A stretch of DNA of 64,000 nucleotides from JBBTTE01 sp038064375 (GTDB lineage: Bacteria > Patescibacteriota > Saccharimonadia > Saccharimonadales > UBA4665). The notes beneath the pieces are model-generated. The model searched no databases and was not told the origin of the DNA. It saw only the letters and a program-made list of their open reading frames with translations. The position numbers and the translations under genes are program-made. Location: positions 653,306 through 717,305 of the forward strand of contig JBBTTF010000001.1 in NCBI GenBank assembly GCA_038064375.1. The letters are read 5' to 3'. Shown here piece by piece: positions 40,139 to 49,432 of this stretch. How positions within the stretch are numbered: the stretch's first letter is position 1; every line of letters starts with the position of its first letter.

Positions 40139-41245
40139 GTGGCGCAGTCAGGTAAAACTTATGCTGATAGTGGTGTTGATTACAGCGCTATAGATCCGAT
40201 CAAAGTCCTAGCTCAAAAGCGCGCCTTAGGCACCGCTCCCAATCTTGGAAGTTTTGGCGCTGTCGAAATGTCCGCCAGTCGTGGCGAATCGGCCTACGTT
40301 TGGGAGGATGGCGACGTTTATCGCTCACTAGTTGTAGAGGGCTTGGGCACCAAGAATCTGGTGGCTGATGCTGTCCGCGCCTACACTGGTAAAACTCACT
40401 ATGACTCAATAGCTCAAGATACCATTGCCATGATTGTCAACGACTTAGTCGTGGTTGGCGCTTTGCCACAAGTCGTCAACGCCTACTTCGCAATTGGTGA
40501 CGCACAGTGGATGAACGACGAACAACGTGCCCGCGACCTTATAGAAGGCTGGGGCGCCGCCTGCCAATCAATTGGCGCCGCATGGGGTGGCGGCGAAACA
40601 CCAGTCCTAAAGGGAATTATCAATCCGGACACTATCGACCTTGGCGGTTCGGCAGTTGGAGTGGTCAGCAATAAAGAGCAGTTGGTTTTGGGCGATAAGT
40701 TAGCCGAAGGCGATTCGATTGTCTTGATCGAAAGTAGCGGAATTCACGCTAACGGCATTACCTTTGTCCGCAGCCTTGCCGAGAAGAACCCAGATATATA
40801 TAAGACTAAGCTCACCGACGGACGATCCTTCGGCGAAGCAATTCTGTCACCAACTCATTTGTATGTTGATCTAGTTAAGGCGCTGCTAGAAGCCAAGCTA
40901 GACCTGCACTACATGGTTAACGTTACTGGCCACGGCTGGCGCAAGCTGATGCGTGCCACAGCACCGTTCAGTTATATTATGAGCGAAGTTCCGCCGGCTC
41001 CTGCGGAGTTCGGTTTTATGCAAGAACAAGCTGGCGCGGACGATCAAGAAATGTACGGCAACTTTAATATGGGCGCTGGCTTTGCGGTTTATCTGCCGGC
41101 TGCTGAGGCGGGGCAAGTGGTTGATATTGCCGCTTCTAGCGGTCTAAAGGCATGGATCGCCGGCAAAGTTCAAACCGGACCAAAGCAAGTTATTATCGAA
41201 CCTAAGGGCATTACCTTTGAGGGCGACACATTGGAGCTACGCTAG
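40139..41245 (+). CDS. purM: Phosphoribosylformylglycinamidine cyclo-ligase (AIR synthetase)
   Basis: A 368-residue ATP-dependent ligase closing the imidazole ring. TYADSGVDYSAIDPIKVLAQ opens the family; VEGLGTKNLVADAVR, IAMIVNDLVVVGALP, GGGETPVLKGII and VTGHGWRKLMRA follow in order. The GTG start is supported by AGAGGAG seven bases upstream. Its stop overlaps the purL GTG start by one base, so the two successive steps are co-translated. Confidence 0.95.
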   Translation: MAQSGKTYADSGVDYSAIDPIKVLAQKRALGTAPNLGSFGAVEMSASRGESAYVWEDGDVYRSLVVEGLGTKNLVADAVRAYTGKTHYDSIAQDTIAMIVNDLVVVGALPQVVNAYFAIGDAQWMNDEQRARDLIEGWGAACQSIGAAWGGGETPVLKGIINPDTIDLGGSAVGVVSNKEQLVLGDKLAEGDSIVLIESSGIHANGITFVRSLAEKNPDIYKTKLTDGRSFGEAILSPTHLYVDLVKALLEAKLDLHYMVNVTGHGWRKLMRATAPFSYIMSEVPPAPAEFGFMQEQAGADDQEMYGNFNMGAGFAVYLPAAEAGQVVDIAASSGLKAWIAGKVQTGPKQVIIEPKGITFEGDTLELR

Positions 41246-44200
41246 TGCAGGTCTACCGTGGAATCGCCGCACTATCAGACTTCCGCAAGAAAAAACTGCT
41301 CGCCAGACTTCAGGCAATAGACTCCACAATCTCCGGTGTTGATGCAGAATATATCCACGTAGCCGACACTGCCCATCAGCTGTCAACCGAAGAAGATTCA
41401 CGTCTAGCACGGCTCATGACCTATGGCTCACCATTTGATGGCAAGTCCGAGGGCGCACTCTACTTAGTCGTACCGCGAGTCGGCACAATCTCGCCGTGGT
41501 CCAGCAAGGCAACTGACATCGTTCACAACTCCGGCCTGACAGCCGTTAATCGTGTTGAACGAGGCGTGGCCTATTACATTTCTGGCGGTTCAAAGCGTAG
41601 CGACGAAATTGTTGCACTACTACACGACCGCATGACCGAAACTGTTCTTGATGATGTCGAAGCTGCAAAAGTATTGTTTGAGGTGGCCGAGGCTAGTGAG
41701 CTGCAAACTGTAGATATTTCAGCCGGTAAGTCGGCACTCGTCAAAGCCAATCAAGAGCTAGGCCTAGCCCTAGCCGATGACGAAGTCGATTACTTATACG
41801 ACGCCTACACAGGCCTAGGTCGCAACCCAACTGATGCCGAACTAATGATGTTTGCCCAAGTTAACAGTGAGCATTGTCGCCATAAGATCTTTAATGCTGA
41901 TTGGACAATCGACGGACAAGTTCAACCCAAGAGCTTGTTCAAAATGATCAAGAACACCTATGAAAAAGGGGGTGAGGATGTCTTGTCAGCCTACCACGAC
42001 AACGCGGCGGTGATCACTGGACCAAAAGCTGGTCGCTTTTTTAGCGATCCGGCCGACGGAACCTATAAGTACCACCAAGAACCTGTTCACAGCGTCATAA
42101 AAGTCGAAACACACAACCACCCAACAGCCATCGCTCCAATACCTGGTGCAGCCACAGGCATTGGCGGTGAGATCCGTGACGAGTCAGCCACCGGCCGCGG
42201 TGCCAAATCCAAAATGGGGCTCACGGGCTTTACGGTATCTAATCTTGAGATTCCAAACTATTTGCGGCCATGGGAGCAAGCCTACGGCAAACCAGACCGC
42301 ATCGTCTCAGCACTAGACATCATGCTAGAAGGACCAATTGGCGGCGCAGGCTTTGCCAATGAGTTTGGTCGACCAAACCTAACTGGCTACTTCCGTACCT
42401 ACCAGCAAGAAGTAAACGGCGATACTTGGGGATATCACAAGCCAATTATGATCGCCGGCGGCCTTGGCAACATTCGCGACCAGCACGTTCAGAAGAATCA
42501 ATTACCGGTCGGATCTTTGGTTATTGTTCTGGGCGGGCCAGCCATGCTGATTGGCCTAGGTGGTGGCGCGGCGTCAAGCATGCAAGTTGGCAGCCAAGAG
42601 GCCTCACTCGACTTTGCGTCAGTTCAACGCGGCAACGGTGAAATTGAGAGGCGTGCCCAAGAAGTCATCGACAAGTGTTGGGCATACGGTGATAACAACC
42701 CAATTATTACAATTCACGACGTTGGCGCAGGCGGCTTAAGCAATGCTTTGCCGGAGCTTGTGCATGACTCTGATCGTGGCGCAGTGTTTCAATTGCGCGA
42801 TATTCCAAGCGCCGAACCTAGTCTCTCGCCTCTGGAGATCTGGTGCAATGAAGCACAGGAGCGTTATGTTCTCGGTATTTCACCTGATGATCTTGAGCTA
42901 TTCACTACGATTTGTGAGCGCGAACGTTCGCCATTTGCAGTTGTCGGCGTGGTCACCGATGAGCAGCAACTTGTAGTTAACGACGAACTATTTGGCAATA
43001 AGACAGTTGATCTACCTATGGATGTCTTGTTTGGTAAGCCGCCTAAGATTTCTAAGCAAATTACTCGTCAGCAAACCGTTAGCAGCGAGCTAGACTTGAG
43101 CTCTATAAAACTAGAAGACGCAGTTGAGCGAGTACTTAAGCTACCAGCTGTTGGTAGCAAGAAGTTCTTGATAACAATCGGTGACCGGACAGTCGGTGGA
43201 TTGGTAACGCGCGACCAACTGGTAGGACCGTGGCAAGTTCCGGTCAGCGATGCTGCGGTGACTGCCGCGACCTTTGACAGCAACAAGGGCGAAGCCATGG
43301 CCATGGGTGAGCGCACCCCACTAGCGATTATTAACGCACCGGCTGCAGCTCGTATGGCCATTGGCGAAACAATCACTAACCTTGCATCTACAGATATTGC
43401 AAAACTCTCTGACATTAAGCTCTCCGCCAATTGGATGGCCGCTGTAGGGTCAGGCAAAGAAGATGAGAATCTTTATGACAGTGTCCTAGCCGTTGGCGAA
43501 GAGTTTGCTCCATCCTTGGGATTAACGATACCCGTTGGCAAAGATTCACTTAGTATGCGCACCAAGTGGCAAGACGAAGGCGCCGAAAAAAGCGTCACAT
43601 CTCCTGTGTCGCTTATAATTACCGGTTTTACGCCAGTTGTAGACGTCACTAAGACTCTGACTCCTGAGTTGAACTCTAATGAGCAGACTGCCTTGGTGCT
43701 GGTTGACTTATCGGCCGGCAAGACCCGACTCGGTGGCTCAGCTCTGGCCCAAGTCTATAACCAGACAGGTAGCGAAACTCCTGATGCAGATGCCACAAAT
43801 ATTAAGTCAGCCTTCGAGGCCCTCAGCAGCCTAAGGCAAGCTAATAAAATACTCGCGTATCACGATCGTTCGGACGGCGGGCTGCTGACAACCGTGTTAG
43901 AAATGGCTTTTGCTAGCCGTTGTGGGCTAGGCCTTAAGCTCGATCAACTTGCCGGCAGCACGCTAGAGAAACTATTTAACGAGGAGCTGGGCGCGGTCAT
44001 TCAGGTCAAAGCCTCAGATCTAGATGCAGTGCTAAAGACTTTGGGTAGCAGCGCAACCAAGATCGGACAACCAACAAAATCTCAAGAAATTATTATTAGT
44101 GATGGCGAGACGGTCTACAAAAACACCCGCGCCCAACTCGAAAGTTGGTGGGCGGACACCAGCTATCAGCTTCAAAAACTGCGCGACAATCCTGAGGCCG

Positions 44201-45060
44201 CCGACCAAGAGTTTGCAAACATTGATAGCGATGATAGCGGCTTGTTTGCCAAAGTCACTTTTGAAAATCTAAAGCGCGAATACACAGACAAGCCAAAAGT
44301 CGCTATCTTCCGCGAGCAGGGCGTCAACGGTCAAATCGAAATGGCTGCCGCCTTTGATAAGGCGGGTTTCACAAGCGTAGATGTTCACCTTAATGACATT
44401 ATTAGCGACAAGGTTAATCTTGATGACTTTGTGGGGCTGGTGGCTTGTGGCGGCTTTAGTTATGGTGACGTACTCGGAGCCGGTGAAGGCTGGGCTAAGT
44501 CAATCTTATTTAACGAAGATCTGCGTGCCACGTTCAGCAAGTTCTTCGAGCGCAAAGATACCTTTACGCTAGGTGTTTGCAATGGCTGTCAGATGCTAGC
44601 CACCCTCAAAGAGCTCATTCCCGGCGCCGAAAAGTGGCCAACCTTCCTCAAGAATGCGTCCGAGCAATTTGAAGCCCGTGTTGTTATGACTCAGATTGGT
44701 GAGTCGCCATCTATCTTCTTTGAAGGCATGGCTGGCTCTAAGCTGCCGATACCAGTTGCGCACGGCGAGGGCAGGGCAGAATTTGACGGCAAAGATCAGC
44801 AAGAAGCTTTGGTTGCCATGCGATACGTCGACAGCAAGGGCAAAGTCACAGAGACTTACCCAGCTAACCCCAATGGCTCACCTGACGGCATAACTGCGCT
44901 AACCACACCAGACGGCAAGGCCACTATCCTTATGCCGCATCCTGAGCGCGCCTTCCAGTCCAGACAACTATCATGGCACCCTCAGGATTGGTCTGAGGAT
45001 TCTCCTTGGTTACGAATCTTCCAGAACGCCCGCCAATGGGTCGAAAACAATAAAGCCTAG
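41245..45060 (+). CDS. purL: Phosphoribosylformylglycinamidine synthase, single-chain long form
   Basis: A 1271-residue fusion of synthetase and glutaminase, the large form found in Proteobacteria and eukaryotes; most Gram-positive bacteria use separate PurS, PurQ and PurL. VNSEHCRHKIFNADW, VETHNHPTAIAPIPGAATGIGGEIRDE and GGAASSM are in the first AIRS-like half. IPVGKDSLSMRTKW and AYHDRSDGGLLTTVLEMAFA lie in the second. The C-terminal glutaminase has the nucleophile Cys in LGVCNGCQML and HPERAFQ. GTG start overlapping purM by one base. Formyl-GAR plus Gln plus ATP give FGAM. Confidence 0.97.
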   Translation: MQVYRGIAALSDFRKKKLLARLQAIDSTISGVDAEYIHVADTAHQLSTEEDSRLARLMTYGSPFDGKSEGALYLVVPRVGTISPWSSKATDIVHNSGLTAVNRVERGVAYYISGGSKRSDEIVALLHDRMTETVLDDVEAAKVLFEVAEASELQTVDISAGKSALVKANQELGLALADDEVDYLYDAYTGLGRNPTDAELMMFAQVNSEHCRHKIFNADWTIDGQVQPKSLFKMIKNTYEKGGEDVLSAYHDNAAVITGPKAGRFFSDPADGTYKYHQEPVHSVIKVETHNHPTAIAPIPGAATGIGGEIRDESATGRGAKSKMGLTGFTVSNLEIPNYLRPWEQAYGKPDRIVSALDIMLEGPIGGAGFANEFGRPNLTGYFRTYQQEVNGDTWGYHKPIMIAGGLGNIRDQHVQKNQLPVGSLVIVLGGPAMLIGLGGGAASSMQVGSQEASLDFASVQRGNGEIERRAQEVIDKCWAYGDNNPIITIHDVGAGGLSNALPELVHDSDRGAVFQLRDIPSAEPSLSPLEIWCNEAQERYVLGISPDDLELFTTICERERSPFAVVGVVTDEQQLVVNDELFGNKTVDLPMDVLFGKPPKISKQITRQQTVSSELDLSSIKLEDAVERVLKLPAVGSKKFLITIGDRTVGGLVTRDQLVGPWQVPVSDAAVTAATFDSNKGEAMAMGERTPLAIINAPAAARMAIGETITNLASTDIAKLSDIKLSANWMAAVGSGKEDENLYDSVLAVGEEFAPSLGLTIPVGKDSLSMRTKWQDEGAEKSVTSPVSLIITGFTPVVDVTKTLTPELNSNEQTALVLVDLSAGKTRLGGSALAQVYNQTGSETPDADATNIKSAFEALSSLRQANKILAYHDRSDGGLLTTVLEMAFASRCGLGLKLDQLAGSTLEKLFNEELGAVIQVKASDLDAVLKTLGSSATKIGQPTKSQEIIISDGETVYKNTRAQLESWWADTSYQLQKLRDNPEAADQEFANIDSDDSGLFAKVTFENLKREYTDKPKVAIFREQGVNGQIEMAAAFDKAGFTSVDVHLNDIISDKVNLDDFVGLVACGGFSYGDVLGAGEGWAKSILFNEDLRATFSKFFERKDTFTLGVCNGCQMLATLKELIPGAEKWPTFLKNASEQFEARVVMTQIGESPSIFFEGMAGSKLPIPVAHGEGRAEFDGKDQQEALVAMRYVDSKGKVTETYPANPNGSPDGITALTTPDGKATILMPHPERAFQSRQLSWHPQDWSEDSPWLRIFQNARQWVENNKA

Positions 45061-45665
45061 GACTCTAGGAATTTTACTGACTGCTCGTACTTGGCATCGT
45101 CGATTTTGCCTTCGGCGTGCATGATGTCGACCATTTCGTGCATAGTCATGAAAGCGTGTAGATTATAACCCTTATCGGCTAGGTTTTTACCTCCGCCTTT
45201 GCCGTAATCTAGGAGAACAACAGCATCTTTGACAATTAATCCATGTTCTTCGATCGGCGATATAGCCTCTATCAAAGAAGTTGCCTTTGTGACAAGATCT
45301 TCGATCATCACAACCGTTTCACCCTTGTTGTACTCGCCCTCGAGGCTTCTTTCAAGACCGTAGGCCTTCTGAAGTGCTTCTTTGCGTAGAAAAATCCATG
45401 GCTGCTCCAGCTCTAGACTAATAGCTCCTGCTATCGGCATCGCCGCGTAAGCAACGCCGGCTAAGCGGTCATACTTCAACGACTCAAGCTGTTGGGCATA
45501 TAGTTTTGTAACCTTCTTAAGCACATCTGGATAGCTGATAAATAATCTTAGGTCTACGTAAATAGGGCTAACAATGCCGCTCTTAAACGTAAACTCGCCG
45601 AACTTCAAGGCGCCAATCCTGTGTAAATCAAGGGCTAATTCTCGCTTCTGGTCTTCGATGCTCAT
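45057..45665 (-). CDS. pyrE: Orotate phosphoribosyltransferase
   Basis: A 202-residue type I PRTase joining orotate to PRPP to form OMP. FKSGIVSPIYVDLRLFISYP is the orotate-binding opening, AGVAYAAMPIAGAISLEL follows, and VVMIEDLVTKATSLIEAI is the PRPP loop (acidic pair E-D). The lysine-containing KEALQKAYGLERSLEGEY is the mobile catalytic loop. It overlaps pyrF by four bases, so the last two UMP steps are coupled. Confidence 0.94.
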   Translation of the reverse strand: MSIEDQKRELALDLHRIGALKFGEFTFKSGIVSPIYVDLRLFISYPDVLKKVTKLYAQQLESLKYDRLAGVAYAAMPIAGAISLELEQPWIFLRKEALQKAYGLERSLEGEYNKGETVVMIEDLVTKATSLIEAISPIEEHGLIVKDAVVLLDYGKGGGKNLADKGYNLHAFMTMHEMVDIMHAEGKIDDAKYEQSVKFLES

Positions 45666-46495
45666 TGACTACCTCCTCGGTATTTATTAATTTCATCTTT
45701 TACTGCTTGAGCCTTTTGGCGGGCGACGTCGGCAAAGTTCTCGCTACTATCAGCGTACAAGATAGCTCGAGATGAGTTGATAATCATGCCCGTGCCAGAA
45801 GCGTTGCGACCAGCTTTGACTGTCGCTTCGACATCGCCGCCTTGGGCACCGATGCCCGGCACCAAGAAAGTCATATCATCACCAACAAGTTGACGGATCT
45901 CGGCCAGCTCCTCAGGCGCGGTGGCTCCAACAACCAAGAGACAGTTATCGTTGGCATTCCAGTTATTAACGACGTTGTCGGCTACTGTCATATATAACTT
46001 ACGGCCGCCAACTTCCAAGTCTTGAAACTCGCCAGCGCCAGTGTTAGAGGTGCGGCACAGGATGATAATTCCTTTATCTTTATAGTCTAAGAAGGATTGA
46101 ACGGCTGCTTGGCCTTGGTAGGGTTGAATGGTAACAGCGTCAACGCCTAGATAGTCAAAGGCAAAATCAGCGTAATTATTGTTAGTATTACCGATGTCGC
46201 CACGCTTAAAGTCCAAGATAATCGGAATCTCGGGATAACGCTGCTGGAGGTACATGCAAGTCTGCTTAAGCTCTTCTATACCGCCAGCGCCACGAGCCTC
46301 ATAGAAGGCCGAGTTGGGCTTAAAGGCACAGACTAGATCGGCCGTAGCGTCGATAATTGCCTTGTTGAAACTAAAGTAAGGTGTTTCGCTGCCGCTTAAA
46401 GCTTCAGGGAGTTTAGTAATGTCAGGATCAAGACCAACACAAAGCAACGAGTTGTTTTTTGCCACTAGGGCTGAGAGTTTGAGTTTGAAATCCAT
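45662..46495 (-). CDS. pyrF: Orotidine 5'-phosphate decarboxylase (type 2)
   Basis: A 277-residue decarboxylase making UMP. NNSLLCVGLDPDITKLP opens the family and ILDFKRGDIGNTNNNYADF has the D-x-K-x-x-D-I catalytic array. Length and motif fit the PyrF type 2 group. I chose the ATG at 46495 because the family begins at that point and because a TATAAT box ends only two bases before the alternative ATG at 46516. It diverges from pyrD. Confidence 0.94.
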   Translation of the reverse strand: MDFKLKLSALVAKNNSLLCVGLDPDITKLPEALSGSETPYFSFNKAIIDATADLVCAFKPNSAFYEARGAGGIEELKQTCMYLQQRYPEIPIILDFKRGDIGNTNNNYADFAFDYLGVDAVTIQPYQGQAAVQSFLDYKDKGIIILCRTSNTGAGEFQDLEVGGRKLYMTVADNVVNNWNANDNCLLVVGATAPEELAEIRQLVGDDMTFLVPGIGAQGGDVEATVKAGRNASGTGMIINSSRAILYADSSENFADVARQKAQAVKDEINKYRGGSQ

Positions 46496-46549
46496 ATACT
46501 TTGGCGTCGTTTTCATCTATTATACATGTAGAAAGATAAGGGGTAAACA

Positions 46550-47635
46550 TTGCCAAATCAGCCAGCCACATTCTTTGATCCGGCCAAGACATTTGATGAC
46601 AATTTTGATCACGGACCGTTCCTTTCTGACGATACCATTATTTATCAAAACAACGGGGAGCCGTCGTATAGCTTCCTAGGCCACAAACTCTACTCGCCAT
46701 TCGGCATCGGTGCCGGTTCACTCCCTACTAGTAAGCACATCCGCGGCGCCTTCCAAAAGGGCTTTGATGTTCTCTGCTACAAGACTCAGCGCAGTGTTGC
46801 ATTTACTGTCAACGAGTTCCCGAACGTCGTGTACATAGATGTTGAGGGCGACTTAACATTAGATGATATTTCTAAGCCAGTTATTGGCCACGAAACGACA
46901 GATGCGGCTCTAGAAAAGCTAACGATAACCAACTCCTTCGGAAACCCATCGCGCGGTCCTGACTTTTGGGTAGAGGACATGAAGCAAGCCGTCGCCGCGC
47001 AAGGCGAAGGTCAATTGTTGATAGCTAGCGTGGTTGGCACCATCCAAGAAGGTTTTACTCAAGAAGATTACTATGACGATTTTGCCAAAACAGCTGCCCT
47101 CGCTGTAAGTGCCGGCGCACCAGCCATAGAAGTAAACCTCTCATGCCCAAACGTCGCCAACGAGGGCATTATCTGCTACACCTACGACGCAGTCATAGAA
47201 GTCTGCAAGCGCACCAAGGCCGCAATTGGCGATACTCCGCTAATGGCCAAGATTGGCCACTTTACAGATGAACAGCAAGAATTATTGGAAGAAATTGTGC
47301 TCAACACCAAGGACTACTTGTCAGCTTTTTCCGCCATAAACACCCTACAAGCCCCAGTAGTTGACGAGCAAGGTAAGCAACTGCTCAAGGGCGAAGGCCG
47401 TCTTAGGGCCGGTATATGTGGCTCAGGCATCAAATGGGCGGGCATAGACATGGTTAAGAAGCTAGATGCGCTTCGTAAGCAACATGGTCTTGAGTACGAG
47501 ATCATTGGCATCGGTGGTGTAATGACGCCTCAAGACTTTCAAGACTACCGTGCAGCCGGTGCAGATGTGGTTCAATCTGTTACCGCTGCCATGTGGAACG
47601 ACCAACTCGCCGCAGAGGTCAAAGCTAGCTTATAG
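46550..47635 (+). CDS. pyrD: Dihydroorotate dehydrogenase (class 1-like)
   Basis: A 361-residue FMN enzyme oxidising dihydroorotate to orotate. GIGAGSLPTSKHIRG and CYKTQRS are the FMN/substrate entry; ITNSFGNPSRG supplies substrate Asn. EVNLSCPNVANEG has the loop Cys expected in class 1 enzymes; GIGGVMTPQDFQDYRAAGADVVQ is the phosphate site. No N-terminal membrane helix is present, excluding a class 2 form, and no PyrK partner is nearby. TTG start with AAGGGG six bases upstream. pyrB and pyrC are not in this window. Confidence 0.9.
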   Translation: MPNQPATFFDPAKTFDDNFDHGPFLSDDTIIYQNNGEPSYSFLGHKLYSPFGIGAGSLPTSKHIRGAFQKGFDVLCYKTQRSVAFTVNEFPNVVYIDVEGDLTLDDISKPVIGHETTDAALEKLTITNSFGNPSRGPDFWVEDMKQAVAAQGEGQLLIASVVGTIQEGFTQEDYYDDFAKTAALAVSAGAPAIEVNLSCPNVANEGIICYTYDAVIEVCKRTKAAIGDTPLMAKIGHFTDEQQELLEEIVLNTKDYLSAFSAINTLQAPVVDEQGKQLLKGEGRLRAGICGSGIKWAGIDMVKKLDALRKQHGLEYEIIGIGGVMTPQDFQDYRAAGADVVQSVTAAMWNDQLAAEVKASL

Positions 47636-48616
47636 AAATAGAGTTTTGAGTCCATTGCTAGTAGCGATCTCAGTCAAAGCATCAAGATCATAGTATCTCT
47701 GGCCTTCAAGCAAGAACCTTAGCTCGGTCCACATATCGCCATCATTGAACGGCTTGTATATATCTCGGATATTATCAGTGCCGAGAGCAACCACGACGCC
47801 AGCCTCAATCATTTCTTTGACAGGTGTTAGCGCGTTATGAATAGGCCCGATGATGTCATCTGGCTGTCCGATCACCCAGCTATTATCTATCCAGCCGCAT
47901 GGACAGGCCACAACCATAACACCAGCGTCCTTCATCTTCTTATAAAGCTCATGGCGGTAAGCTTTGGGCTGTGCGCCGACAGAAATACAATGCACGGCTA
48001 CAACTTTACCTTCATATCCATGCTCAACGGTCTTTGCCACTAACAGTTCAGTGTCGCGCTGGTCGGGAGAGTTATATTGATCAACATGAATGTGCAGCGG
48101 CTTACCACCATTCTTTTTGGCAGCCTCAAATAGCACATCCAGATGTTCGGCTTCGCGGCCTTCATCCTTCTCAGGTAGGCCACCGATAATGTCGACAAAC
48201 TCAGCACCAATATCAAACCATTTACGCGCCTCAGGATCCAGCACGCCCTTAACAACTTGGTTAATATACTTAATCTCGATCTTGTCGCCATAGTTTTCGC
48301 GCAACCGCTTGGCGGCGACGATCGCTTTATCTTCGACTACAGGATCTACATCTATAAATGATCCGATAGCTTGGACGCCTTGGTGAATCATGTCTTCGAT
48401 AACTCTAACCATGTTGGCATATATATCATCAACGCTTGCGGCTGACTTGTATGTGTCAGGGTAGTCCCATTTTTGCTGCAACGTGCCGTTCACAAGAGCA
48501 AAGTTGTCCTCATTGAGAATATAAGACCTATCGATATGAGCGTGAGCATTAACCCAGCCGCCTTTGGCCTTGATCTTGTCGAGCAGTATTTGTTTGGGGT
48601 CGATTTGTGATGCCAT
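47630..48616 (-). CDS. Cytosine deaminase-like amidohydrolase
   Basis: A 328-residue metal-dependent TIM-barrel hydrolase. Metal ligands are H25-x-H27 (NAHAHIDRSY), His in LHIHVDQYN and in VVAVHCIS, and Asp in ALGTDNIRD. Cytosine deaminase (CodA) has a Glu after the HxD metal motif; here it is Gln (HVDQ), as in some other deaminase-like members, so the substrate is uncertain. It is the last gene of an operon with the amidinohydrolase and argG, five bases after the former. A nucleobase or guanidino-compound substrate would suit the setting. Confidence 0.7.
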   Translation of the reverse strand: MASQIDPKQILLDKIKAKGGWVNAHAHIDRSYILNEDNFALVNGTLQQKWDYPDTYKSAASVDDIYANMVRVIEDMIHQGVQAIGSFIDVDPVVEDKAIVAAKRLRENYGDKIEIKYINQVVKGVLDPEARKWFDIGAEFVDIIGGLPEKDEGREAEHLDVLFEAAKKNGGKPLHIHVDQYNSPDQRDTELLVAKTVEHGYEGKVVAVHCISVGAQPKAYRHELYKKMKDAGVMVVACPCGWIDNSWVIGQPDDIIGPIHNALTPVKEMIEAGVVVALGTDNIRDIYKPFNDGDMWTELRFLLEGQRYYDLDALTEIATSNGLKTLFL

Positions 48617-48621
48617 TATCT

Positions 48622-49428
48622 CTACTCTAACACGTTAATTAAGCAGTGGATTCCACCGCCAGCTTTTTTGAACTCGCTAACGTCAACTTCGTGCGTCGTG
48701 AGGCCCAGTTTCTTGAGATCATCCAAGAAATCTTTAGGCACACCTGCCGACACGAGAATATTATCGCCGCTGACAAATGAGTTAGCCGCATAGGCTTTGA
48801 CGGCCTTCTCAGACAGCTCAATCAGGTTCGGCACTAGGCGCTTAAGCAGGTTTTGCGAACTCTCCGACAAGGCAGGTAGGTAACAAAAAGCCGTGTCTTT
48901 GTTGATCGGCAAGAAGGACATATCAAGGTGATAAAAGTAGGGATCTACTAGCCTCAAAGGAATAACATCCAGCTCGAGCTTCTTGGACAGTTCTTCACAA
49001 CTAGCAACACTGGCACGGAAGGAAGTACCAACGAACAGCATGTCATTAAAAAACAGCGTATCGCCACCTTCAAAAGGGAAGATATTAGAAAGGGCGCGCA
49101 GGCCAAAGCCATTCTCGCGGAACCATTCACGGTAGTAGACACGCTCTTTCTGACGCTGACTGTAGCGGAAATTGGCTAGCAAGATCGAACCATCACGAAC
49201 AATACCTTGGTCAGTTGCAAACACCATGTCAGGCACTTCGGGACGCTGTTCGATCACCTCAACCTTAATCTTTAGCTCCTCAAGCACCGACACTAAGCCT
49301 TCCCACTGCTTTAGCGCCTTATCGGAGTCAACCGAGTATGGCTGCATGTGAGGGTTAATCACATAGTCAACATTGAAGTTATTGGGCCGACATACCAGCA
49401 CCCGTTTGACAGGTGGCAGCATCTTCAC
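48622..49428 (-). CDS. Arginine deiminase / dimethylarginine hydrolase family protein (guanidino-modifying)
   Basis: A 268-residue pentein-fold enzyme. PDMVFATDQGIV matches the D-M-V-F-x-x-N block with Gln/Gly changed, FEGGDTLFF the E-G-G-D block, HLDMSFLPI the catalytic H-x-D, and GGGIHCLINV the nucleophile Cys near residue 262. Relatives hydrolyse arginine or methylated arginine to citrulline. With argG seven codons or fewer upstream, the product citrulline would feed argininosuccinate synthesis. The compact size fits DDAH-like rather than full arginine deiminase (about 400). Confidence 0.82.
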   Translation of the reverse strand: MKMLPPVKRVLVCRPNNFNVDYVINPHMQPYSVDSDKALKQWEGLVSVLEELKIKVEVIEQRPEVPDMVFATDQGIVRDGSILLANFRYSQRQKERVYYREWFRENGFGLRALSNIFPFEGGDTLFFNDMLFVGTSFRASVASCEELSKKLELDVIPLRLVDPYFYHLDMSFLPINKDTAFCYLPALSESSQNLLKRLVPNLIELSEKAVKAYAANSFVSGDNILVSAGVPKDFLDDLKKLGLTTHEVDVSEFKKAGGGIHCLINVLE

Positions 49429-49432
49429 CGTA

